Assembly (NCBI GenBank): GCA_030710605.1
Contig: CP092865.1
Location: forward strand, 26,786,947-26,850,946
Direction of reading: 5' to 3'
DNA length: 64,000 nt
DNA from: Cordylochernes scorpioides
Taxonomy: Eukaryota > Arthropoda > Arachnida > Pseudoscorpiones > Chernetidae
The notes under the pieces are model-generated. The model saw only the letters and a program-made list of their open reading frames with translations, made no database searches and was not told the origin of the DNA. Made by a program: the position numbers and the translations under genes. Shown here piece after piece: positions 56,122-64,000 of the stretch; the first letter of the stretch is position 1, and every line of letters begins with the position of its first letter.

Positions 56122-56640
56122 TTAAATATTATATATAATATCTCAGTATAATGACAGTAGGAATTTTCTCTATTCTTAAATAGTTATAAGTGTTAGAGAA
56201 ATAAATATTGTTACAAGAGGATTTGTGTGATTAGCTAAAAATATATTATTAGCCAATATATATATTTATTTAAAAACTTGAATTTCATTTGTAAATATTT
56301 GTAGTGAAATGTTCCAGTAAATAAAGTGGATCCACAAGAAGAGATGTTAAGGAAGAAACAGTTAAGGGAAGGATGGCTCACGCTCTATTGGAGTTTCCAT
56401 TTTCCGAGTAAACAAGGAGAGGGTTTAAAAGAGCGTGAAGTGTTTTGATAACTTGTGTGTTTACATAACTTATTTGGTAAATATCTATAACCTCTCTTCA
56501 GTAAAAAGAGCAGTTTTTATAAATATAAACTACAAACTCTATACAGAAATTGTTGATATTTTGTTGTTGTTACTTTCAGTTATGGAAAGATTTATTATAA
56601 AGAATTTTCTCTTTAAAAATAATATCTCACAATAATGTGT

Positions 56641-57310
56641 TCGCTTCAGAGACTATTCCGTTATAGAGTTCCGGGATAAAGAGTTTTCCGTTATAGGATT
56701 TCGGTAAAGAGAATTTTTCGTTATATAGTTTTTCTAAAAAGAGTTTTCCATTATAGAATTTCCCGTTATGAAGTGTTTTCCGTTATAGGATTTCGCTATA
56801 GAGACTTTTCCGTTATAGAGTTCCGGTAAAAAGAGGTTTCCGTTATAGGATTTCGCTATAGAGACTTTTCCGTTATAGAGTTCCGGTAAAAAGAGGTTTC
56901 CGTTATAGGATTTCGCTATAGAGACTTTTCCGTTATAGAGTTCCGGTAAAAAGAGGTTTCCGTTATAGGATTTCGCTATAGAGACTTTTCCGTTATAGAG
57001 TTCCGGTAAAAAGAGGTTTCCGTTATAGGATTTCGCTATAGAGACTTTTCCTTTATAGAGTTCCGGTAAAAAGAGGTTTCCGTTATAGGATTTCGCTATA
57101 GAGACTTTTCCTTTATAGAGTTCCGGTAAAAAGAGGTTTCCGTTATAGGATTTCGCTATAGAGACTTTTCCTTTATAGAGTTCCGGTAAAAAGAGGTTTC
57201 CGTTATAGGATTTCGCTATAGAGACTTTTCCTTTATACAGTTTTGCTAAAAAGAGTTTTCCGTTATTGAGTTTTGCTATACAGAGTTTTCAGTTATATGG
57301 TGTTTTCCGT
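56641..57310. repeat. 60-bp satellite built from 30-bp half-units
   Basis: From 56821 to 57240 seven 60-bp units follow in exact register: TTCCGGTAAAAAGAGGTTTC, CGTTATAGGATTTCGCTATA, GAGACTTTTCCGTTATAGAG. Unit-to-unit identity is nearly complete. A CGTTATAGAG to CTTTATAGAG change is fixed in the downstream units from 57001. The edges (56641-56820, 57241-57310) hold diverged half-units. Confidence 0.95.
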
Positions 57311-57319
57311 ATAAATAAT

Positions 57320-58040
57320 GTAGTTATATAATTTTACCCTGCTTTCTATGACCTTGTATAGGGATATATATGTTTACATTTGTAAGAATTGAAATAAATT
57401 TGCTAAATATCTCTTCAGATATAAAATAATTTCTCACTGTCCTCTGGGGAATGTATTAAATTATGGTAGGTCCTGAACCATCAGTGTCACACCAGGGGTT
57501 TTCCTAGTTTAAGGCGTTCGCCTCGAGAAATATTAGTTCTAGAATTAACCATTTCTTGAATTCTCTGAATTTGATTTCAATTTGACTTCGGTAAAATAGT
57601 ATTTAAAAAAGGCCTACATTACATTATTGAGTTTTGGTGAAGTTTGAAATCATCTGATATACTTGTATAGAGTGATAAATAACAAAGTAATCAATGCGAT
57701 AGCTAGAAGTATAATGATTTTGCGCCATTATTATATAATTGATTATCTCTGGTATATATTTAACACTTTCTACTTGAATCTGTCCAATATCTATCCAAGT
57801 GCTGTACAAACCTACCGAGCTATAAATAAAGCCATATAAACAGACACTAAACCTACCAAAAATAAACGCAGATGTTCCTGTACACCACAAGGTTAGAGAG
57901 CTTTTACAGAGATTGTAAAATCAGATTTTCTTATTTTTTAAATCATATTTTAAATATTATTTTATCGTATTAAGGTTTTTAATTGAGTTTCATGATTTAA
58001 AATAAGATTTTATAAATTTTAAACTGTATTTTCATAATGT
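57320..58040. other. AT-rich stretch without recognised gene
   Basis: ORF 57624-57890 (minus) has no known motif. Confidence 0.5.
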
Positions 58041-58044
58041 GAAG

Positions 58045-58175
58045 AATGATGGGTATTCGGCCAATCCTGGAATAATTAATAATCAACGAATATTTGATAT
58101 TTATTCCGATAGATGGCGCAAGCCATCAGCAACTTTCAGTTTCCCGATAAGGAGATGCTCCTTTTTTTCTTAATG
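58045..58175 (-). mobile_element. Family B fragment, reversed
   Basis: GATGGGTATTCGGCCAATCC, TGATATTTATTCCGATAGAT, GGCGCAAGCCATCAGCAACT, CCCGATAAGGAGATGC. Confidence 0.65.
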
Positions 58176-58179
58176 TATT

Positions 58180-58685
58180 TTTATAGTTTTCCAAATTGGA
58201 TTTTCAAATCGAATTACCTTATTTTTATTAGATTTCGGTTCGAGCTAATAAACAAAATTCAAACATTTTATTGGCATCTAGTCATTTAACAAACCAAATT
58301 AAAGATAAATATTATCTAAACAAACGATACATCTCTACAAGTACAATGTATCTATGCATAGAGAGAAAGGGAGTCTTTAGCGACTCCGCGTATTTGCCGG
58401 TCGAGTAAGAGGTAAAGTGAGCGTTTGTTGACGAGGTGATGTCTTCTAGTCGACAGAGAGATAAAATAGGAGAAGAGATGTCATCTAAGTTATGTCGTCT
58501 GTAGTCCTCAAGACATGACAACTCTCGACCATCCTGGCTGTATCCTTCTTGTAAGAACTTACCTTACACAGCTTATTCCACTCAGTAAATCACCAAATGA
58601 TAACAAAGACGTCTCCAGGAGATAGAATGTTAGATCCATCAATAGAAAATTTATATTAGAAACAGAAATGGTATATATCCATCTC
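58180..58685. other. Stretch without recognised gene
   Basis: ORF 58312-58521 (minus) unrecognised; nothing else seen. Confidence 0.45.
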
Positions 58686-58689
58686 ACAT

Positions 58690-58910
58690 GAACATTTTTA
58701 GATAGCAGAGCGCCATCTAGTGGAACAGAAATCAACTAGACGTTGATTTAACTCTTGTTCCATGATATTTGGCCAACCAAATTTATTGATAAATCAAGAA
58801 ATTCAATCACATACGCGGTTCGTGCTGTTGGCTCTTGTCAGTGTGGTGCAGACTGTACTTCTACGATTAAAATTTGGTCCTAGAAGCTTCCTTTTTCAAA
58901 GTTATTTGCA
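58690..58910 (+). mobile_element. Family B2 element with degenerate hammerhead-like core
   Basis: AGAGCGCCATCTAGTGGAAC, GTTGATTTAACTCTTGTTCC, ATTTGGCCAACCAAATTTAT, TTGATAAATCAAGAAATTC. Minus strand at about 58810-58845: CUGACAA, hairpin with CAACAGC, GAAC in place of GAAA, CGCGUA. Confidence 0.65.
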
Positions 58911-58914
58911 ACTT

Positions 58915-59440
58915 GAAACATCAATACTATATAAAATCATTAATGCCTGTTATGATGCAAAAAACTCGATTTATATTTATTAATCTGTTCCAAATATCAT
59001 CATATGTATAAATTTTCTTTATCTTTCTTTCCTTTAAAATAAAATTGAATGGTAATTTGATAATATCAATCAATATTTATAGAAAGTGAATATATTTCAC
59101 CACAATGAGAGCGTAAATAATCATATAAATATTGTGTTTTAAAATAAGAATTAATCCATAAAGGAAATAAATCTTTAGATAGAAAACAGAGCTCAAAAAT
59201 TTGTTTTTCTTAAACCAATTCTTCATTCTATTCCCCATTCTTTGCTATATATATAGAACAAAAAATACTTTCAAACCCATCAATTAAATGTATTGTCTGT
59301 GCGGAACACGTAGATGTAGATCAGGTTTAAGCCACAAAATCAACAAATGCGAACAAAGCCCAACAACCTGTATGTTGTTATCTTCAACTTAGAGATCTCT
59401 ATCGATGAAAATTACTAATTTATTTTAGCGCTATTTTTTA
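58915..59440. other. AT-rich stretch without recognised gene
   Basis: Nothing recognised. Confidence 0.5.
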
Positions 59441-59446
59441 ACTCCG

Positions 59447-59815
59447 CCTTTGCCGGTCCCAAGCCCGGATGAAAAAGAAGGAGGGGTGCAGCAACAAGCT
59501 CACTAAAAAACTTGGGCTCAGCTGGCCCGGCTGATAGTACCCTGTAAGGGCTCCTAATCCAGGGATACAGGATGAGCAGTGTTTGTACTCCATGTTAGGG
59601 GCGGCTGCACACGGCATCTGTTCCTCATGTCAGAGGCAGCCATTTCTTTTGGAGCTAAGTCGGCCTGCCACTGAGTAGTATTCCCAGTCTTAATGACGAG
59701 GGCAGACGCATTCTACTTCACCCAGTCATGATGGTTGTCAAACAGACCTCATCAAGGGTCACAACTTGATACCCTAATATGATTGAGTGGAGATAAGGAA
59801 GAAAAAAAAAGAAGA
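59447..59815 (+). mobile_element. LINE 3' end, copy 2
   Basis: Collinear with 33767-34105: ACTCCGCCTTTGCCGGTCCC, GCCCGGATGAAAAAGAAGG, CAGCTGGCCCGGCTGATAG, ATCCAGGGATACAGGATGAG, GTCGGCCTGCCACTGAGTAG, TATGATTGAGTGGAGATAAG then a GAAGAAAAAAA tail. It has about 25 extra bases (near 59725-59760) that copy 1 lacks. Confidence 0.7.
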
Positions 59816-59819
59816 AAAA

Positions 59820-60550
59820 GAAGCGCTATTTTTATTATATATATATAACCTATTTTTTACAGTATTTAAACTCCTTTTCAACTTTATAATTATTTCAGTA
59901 TAAAAAGGCTGTATATATGAATAGGTTTTATATAAATATTTAAAAAATAGCGCTATATATATATTTCTAATTTTAAACCTATAAATACCCTGGTGTTTTC
60001 TGCTAGTAGTCATTTATTAAAATACGTAAGTGCCTTTTTTTGCAATTGAATACCCTTTTACTGCACTTTATTAAAATAGCAGTTATGTTAGACAAATATA
60101 TAAACATTTTTTATAATATGATACTTGCAATTAGGTGGGCTATGTATGGATAAATTAATCGCTCTTATGTTTTCTTCATATGGTGATACTATTTTTGTCG
60201 AGTTAGGCTTATGAGACTGAGGAAAACTTTGGAAACAAGATGTTCACCAATGATGAGCCATGCACATTCAATATTTTAGTTGATATTTTCAGTGGCGTAA
60301 AATATAGCTGATTTTTTTTTCTATTTAAACGTGATAAGGTATAATTTGGATTGAATATTAGAAATAAAAGAGGCAATAAGACCAAATCCAAATAAATAGT
60401 ATCTGATGATGGTAGCAATGCTTTTACCTAAACATTCGACACTATTTATTTATATAGATTTGGCCTTATTACCTATTATTTCTAATCAAACTTGAAATTT
60501 TCAAAATTATATATATATATGTTATATAAAATTAATTCTAATATAAAATT
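59820..60550. other. AT-rich stretch with a family A trace
   Basis: 60237-60275 (TTCACCAATGATGAGCCATG) is a family A scrap. No gene. Confidence 0.45.
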
Positions 60551-60619
60551 ATATTGTCTAGAACAAACTACTCTGTTAAGTCGACCGCCAGATGTCGCGG
60601 CTTTCCATTTATAAACCCA

Positions 60620-61281
60620 CTAGACGAATGGCCCGGGCAACGCCCGGGTTTTACCCGAGTGCGAATATATTTTAAAAACGTTGTCTTGGGTGGTCGCTAT
60701 AGACAGGGTGGTCTGTATAGACAGGTGTATGTATCACACTGCTGATAACAGGGTTGCCTAAAGTGCCCGCTATAGACAGGGTGGTCTGTATAGACAGGTG
60801 AATGTAACACACTGATGATAACAGGGTTGCCTAAGGTGACCGCTATAGACAGGGTGGACTGTATAGACAGGTGGATGTATCACACAGCTGATAACAGGGT
60901 TGTCTAGAGTGGCCGCTATAGACAGGTGTATGTATCACACAGCTGATAACAGGGTTATCTAGAATGGCCGCTATATACAGGGTGGTCTGTAAAGACAGGT
61001 GGATGTATCACACAGCTGATAACAGGGTTGTCTAGAGTGGTCGCTATAGGCAGGGTGGTCAGTGGTCGCTATAGACAGGGTGGTCTGTATAGACAGGTGG
61101 ATGTAACACACTGCTGATAACAGGGTTGTCTAGAATGGCCGCTATAGACAGGTGTATGTATCACACAGCTGATAACAGGGTTGTCTAGAGGGGGGCAGGG
61201 AGGACACGTGTTCGCCGGCAGCCAATGGGCGCGCATTCTATCCGTGAGCTTCAGACAGAATAAGGCAATTATATATATAGA
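60620..61281 (-). mobile_element. Non-autonomous Helitron, 662 bp, carrying a tandem array
   Basis: The minus-strand 5' end is TCTATATATATAATTGCC (from 61281); the 3' end is ACCCGGGCGTTGCCCGGG hairpin, CCATTCGT, CTAG (60623-60620). It sits exactly between A and T of family H, and the uninterrupted sequence exists at 15183-15203. No Rep/helicase. Confidence 0.85.
60690..61190. repeat. 73-bp tandem array inside the Helitron
   Basis: Units of about 73 bp: GTGGTCGCTATAGACAGGGT, GGTCTGTATAGACAGGTG, ATGTATCACACTGCTGATAA, CAGGGTTGCCTAA. About six to seven units, some shortened where GGGTGGTCTGTATAGACA is deleted (for example near 60920 and 61145). Confidence 0.9.
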
Positions 61282-61569
61282 TTGTTGTTGTTTCCCGTTG
61301 GCTGGCTCAAATCTCATGTACATATGTAAATACCTAATCTTTATTTTCTTCCTTACGCCTCAAATCCGGTATAATCTCTTTAATTGTGTTCATGAGACCA
61401 ATTAAAGTAAATTGTGATTCCATATTATAATTCATTATTTTACCACGACTGTAATTTAAATACTCATGTATACCAACCTCAAGCAAATGGTCAATTCTCT
61501 ATATCAATCAGCAAGTAATAGTTTTATAACTCTAATTCTAAAATCAACAGAAATCATTTTTATATAATA

Positions 61570-61815
61570 TATATATATTAAGAAAAAGGCATCTCCTTAT
61601 CGTGCAACTGAAAGTTGCTGATGGCTTGCGCCTACTATCGTAATAAATATCAACTATTCTCGTTGATTTTTAATTATTCCAGAATTGGCCAAATACCCAT
61701 TCTTGATTAATCAAGAAAAGCTAACCCACGGACGCGTTTCGGGCTGTTGGCCCTCATCAGCGTATCATTGCACGATAAGGAGATGCCTTTTTCTTAATTT
61801 ATGCACTTTATCCCA
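61570..61815 (+). mobile_element. Family B element with intact hammerhead-like segment
   Basis: AAAAAGGCATCTCCTTATCG, ACTGAAAGTTGCTGATGGC, GAATTGGCCAAATACCCATT, TTGATTAATCAAGAAAAGC, the ribozyme-like block (61727-61764), then GCACGATAAGGAGATGCC, complementary to the start. The best-preserved family B copy here. Confidence 0.75.
61727..61764 (-). ncRNA. Hammerhead ribozyme motif with complete core
   Basis: Minus strand: UACG (stem I), CUGAUGA, stem II GGGC-CAACA-GCCC (4 perfect pairs), GAAA, stem III AC-GC-GU, C17, then CGUG, which pairs with UACG (one G-U). Cleavage predicted after C at 61731 (triplet GUC). The stem III hexamer ACGCGU is self-complementary, so two copies could pair with each other. 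All core bases are present; activity untested. Confidence 0.65.
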
Positions 61816-61893
61816 GTACAATATCACATTTGTACTATTTTTTCATAATATATATAATCAAATTTGATTGAAGTTTTGATTTCGTAATTAGAT

Positions 61894-62247
61894 TTGAAAG
61901 GCCGAAGTTTAAATATCAAAACGGTCTCTATAAAAGAATTCTTAAGGATAAAACGTTTTAAAAATTGCCTGGAACGACCACAAAATAAATTGTTATGGGT
62001 AAACGCAAATGATGGCCTAGGAGTTCTTTTTGTGATCGATGATTTCCGGGAAACAAATGATGGGTGGTTTTCTAAGACTGGGTTGAGAATAAAACCTTTT
62101 TTTAGTTGGTTTTTTAGTTTTGGAGAATATCAACCAATAGGGACTCACTCTGTGATAACTGATGGACGTCGTTATTGGTGGATTGGATGTTTACCACCGC
62201 TCAATCATCTGATTGGCTCGTTGCGGGGTTATACTGAATTGGTTTAG
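61894..62247 (+). CDS. Unrecognised 117-codon ORF, doubtful
   Basis: Open from ATG to TAG. The second half has a less biased composition, with GTHSVITDGRRYWWIGCLPP. I recognise no domain, signal peptide or repeat, and several chance ORFs of this length exist in the window. Could be a piece of a decayed element. Confidence 0.15.
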   Translation: MKGRSLNIKTVSIKEFLRIKRFKNCLERPQNKLLWVNANDGLGVLFVIDDFRETNDGWFSKTGLRIKPFFSWFFSFGEYQPIGTHSVITDGRRYWWIGCLPPLNHLIGSLRGYTELV

Positions 62248-62249
62248 CC

Positions 62250-63175
62250 AATAAGAAACGACTACACTTACAAGAGTTATCAATTGACGATGGGAATGTT
62301 ATCGTTATTTATTTTATGAATCTCTTTGTGTATGTTATTGAAAATATATCAATTTATGACATATATATGTTATATAAAAATTATATTCTATTCTAAAATT
62401 ATAATTCCCAGATCACTTCATATGTAGGTAGACATATAGTATGTTTGTTGAAGGAAACAGAGATTATGAATAATTTTGTATATTTACTCTCTATACAACT
62501 TTTGTCTAAAACCTCTGGCGAGAGCTGAAAATTGTTTATAAAAAGAAATGTATTGCAGAGTTTGTATATATATTGTAGTTTAATCTTTCAAATTTACTTT
62601 TAAAAGTATTAAAATGATACTCATGTGATGGGCGTTCATGTTTTTAGCAGAAAAGGTTCTTGCCCGAAAGCTGCTTTCTCTTTTAATAAGCAATAAAAAT
62701 GTAAGCAACACCCACTCCTTTCTAAAAAATGTTCTCATAAAAGGTAACTAATAATACCCTTATTATAAAAACAAGTATGATGCTGTAAACCAAGTATTTA
62801 AAAGTATTGGGGTGTTTGCTCAGTGAACTTCCGCTTAACGACAAGTTCTTATTAACGACGGGCTCATTTAACTAACGCGAACAATATTCAAGTAGAATAT
62901 TGAGACATTTTAAAAATAACGCGAAGAGTTCGATAAAATAATTCAATCAAAATTTTTACTCTAATCTAATTTCATACAATAATGTCTTTTAATTCAATAT
63001 AAAATGATCAAATTTTCCAAATAAATTCTATCTCTCTCTTTCTCGATATACCCTGAAATATATCCTAATTAGATAATATATATCCTTAAAAGGAATGTAT
63101 CATCATAGCCGTTACAAAATATGAAATTTGTGTTGCGGTAATAAAAAGATAGAGGTTGCCTGGCCGGCATTCATA
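62250..63175. other. AT-rich stretch without recognised gene
   Basis: 62825-62885 (CTTCCGCTTAACGACAAG, TATTAACGACGGGCTC) looks like a transposon-end scrap; otherwise nothing. Confidence 0.45.
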
Positions 63176-63179
63176 GTTC

Positions 63180-63540
63180 TTCAAATTAAAGATATTTTGG
63201 TCAGTAAATATTTTTTTATTATCTCGACGTTTCGACAAAAATCTTTTGTCCTCGTCAGGCGCGCAAACAAAAATTGACACATTCTATCTTTACAATCCCC
63301 ATGATAAAAATGACAGAGCGTCACGTTAGAAGAGAAATACAACAATAGAATATATGTGTGAGGGCTGATGTATGTAGTTTATTATTTCTACAGAAAGGAC
63401 CGAAGTTGGTTAATGTGCAACAACATCTATTTTATATAAGCTGTTAGAAAAAGTATTGAATAAACTGGGAAGGCGTTAAAAATTATTTTTTGTCGAAACG
63501 TCGAAGTAATAAAAGGATTTACTGTCCGAAGTATCTTTAA
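63180..63540. mobile_element. Inverted pair of hammerhead-like arms around a family K unit
   Basis: Left arm (minus): CTGACGAGGACAAAAGATTT, TTGTCGAAACGTCGAGATAA, ATTTACTGACC, AAATATCTTTAATTTG. Right arm (plus): TTTTTTGTCGAAACGTCGAA, GTAATAAAAGGATTTACTGT, CCGAAGTATCTTTAATTTTA. Between them 63300-63475 is one family K unit (CAACAATAGAATATATGTGT, ATGTATGTAGTTTATTATTT, AAGCTGTTAGAAAAAGTATT). Confidence 0.65.
63226..63258 (-). ncRNA. Hammerhead-like motif without stem I
   Basis: CUGACGA, stem GACAAAA/UUUUGUC (7 pairs after one unpaired G), GAAA, palindromic ACGU, then C. Core bases are all present, but flanks do not form stem I beyond one pair. Confidence 0.45.
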
Positions 63541-63544
63541 TTTT

Positions 63545-63770
63545 AAGAACTAGTAATAGAAAAGAGGATTCTGGGGAGGGAGTGTATATATAAAACCAAC
63601 ATCTCCCCATTGGCTACATACTGGAAATGGCGGCCGTCAGAAGAAAGCTAAAAGATCATAGAGATACTTCCCAAATAGCCATCGTAGTTTAATTTTCATA
63701 GAATTTAAACGCTTTTGTTAATTTTCACCATCGTTCATGCCACATATTGCTACATAAAACGGTATATATT
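63545..63770. other. Short unassigned stretch
   Basis: Nothing recognised. Confidence 0.5.
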
Positions 63771-63774
63771 GCAT

Positions 63775-64000
63775 TGAAAAAAAGATTTTATTTGCCAATA
63801 TTTGGACTGAACATCAACATTCGTTAAGGTAATACAACATATTTATTGTGTGTAAACAAACTCAGCGCCACGTAGCTATGTATATTAAAATTTTAAAAAG
63901 GCAAATCCTGACTGCTCTCGCATGATCGTTTTAGATGGAAGAGCGCCATCTAATGGAACAAAATTTAAAAAAAAAAGTTTGATTTAACTTGTTCCGTTAT
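63775..64000. repeat. Family C fragment then family B2 start
   Basis: 63775-63880: GATTTTATTTGCCAATATTT, GGACTGAACATCAACATTCG, TAAACAAACTCAGCGCCACG. 63895-64000: AAAAAGGCAAATCCTGACTG, AGAGCGCCATCTAATGGAAC, TTGATTTAACTTG; cut by the window edge. Confidence 0.6.

Larger units (their letters stand above)
60555..61450 (-). repeat. Family H copy split by a Helitron
   Basis: 60555-60619 (CTCTGTTAAGTCGACCGCCA ... TTATAAACCCA) and 61282-61450 (TTGTTGTTGTTTCCCGTTGG, CTTACGCCTCAAATCCGG, ACCACGACTG) together give the reverse complement of the 14955-15250 copy. Confidence 0.75.

Noticed and set aside
56821-57240. CRISPR-like regular spacing in the 60-bp array and the 32-bp array
   Set aside because: The arrays are fully repeated with no unique spacers, and the DNA is eukaryotic.

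Overview
The window is animal nuclear DNA: very AT-rich, almost without genes, and filled with short non-autonomous mobile elements in many states of decay. There are no operons, ribosome binding sites or rRNA. The Helitron ends, the Jockey/CR1-type LINE tail and a CCDC92/CCDC74-type protein point to an invertebrate, probably an arthropod (inference; the species cannot be named).

One convincing protein-coding gene is present: an intact 397-residue ORF on the minus strand (6429-7622) with a CCDC92/CCDC74-type coiled coil, an in-frame upstream stop, a good start context, a poly(A) signal and a possible C-terminal CaaX box. Everything else that resembles coding sequence is a transposon remnant, a repeat translation or weak.

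Repeat families, with names used only in this report: A, foldback/TIR element with CCTCCCAGCGG and ends TCTACTGTCCT/AGGACAGTAGA. B, with TTGGCCAAATACCCATTC, and its sister B2 with GCGCCATCTAGTGGAAC. C, with GGTTGGCGTTCAGCCAAC. D, with AAGCTTTCGGAC and CCTTCAACAGG arms. E, with GTAACGTAGAAAATTAGG. F, with GGGAGAGGCGACC and GGTTTCGGGCTAACAGCC. G, a tRNA-derived SINE with CATGATTATCATGG. H, with GGGAAACAACAACAATGGG. I, with GTATAAGACTGGTGGTCTTA. K, with AAGCTGTTAGAAAAA. Also present are two decayed LINE types, Helitrons with hairpin plus CTAG 3' ends, a pogo-like MITE, and several minisatellites.

The most interesting pattern is that families B, C, D and F all carry hammerhead-ribozyme-like cores (CUGANGA, a hairpin, then GAAA), in each case with a tiny, mostly palindromic stem III (ACGU, AGCU, ACGCGU, ACCAUGGU). 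Copies at 61727-61764 and 53750-53791 keep every core base. Three insertions of these families are bounded by exact target duplications of 14, 12 and 10 bp. This matches what is known of hammerheads in Penelope-like retroelements, but with no polymerase in the window.

Layout: 1-6380 repeats; 6383-7720 the gene; 7720-12260 SINEs and a TGTC-rich minisatellite; 12674-14019 two abutting Helitrons, one carrying a tRNA-Gly copy; 14270-15605 families A, D, H, B2; 16247-18328 Helitron ends around a 32-bp minisatellite; 18400-30160 scattered families and a second tRNA-Gly copy; 30163-34105 LINE tails; 35000-48985 dense foldback elements including a 132-bp-arm palindrome at 38277-38556; 50150-54000 SINE and family F nests; 55944-57310 a pogo-like MITE and a 60-bp satellite; 58000-64000 LINE tail, a Helitron with a paralogous empty site, and a well-preserved hammerhead.
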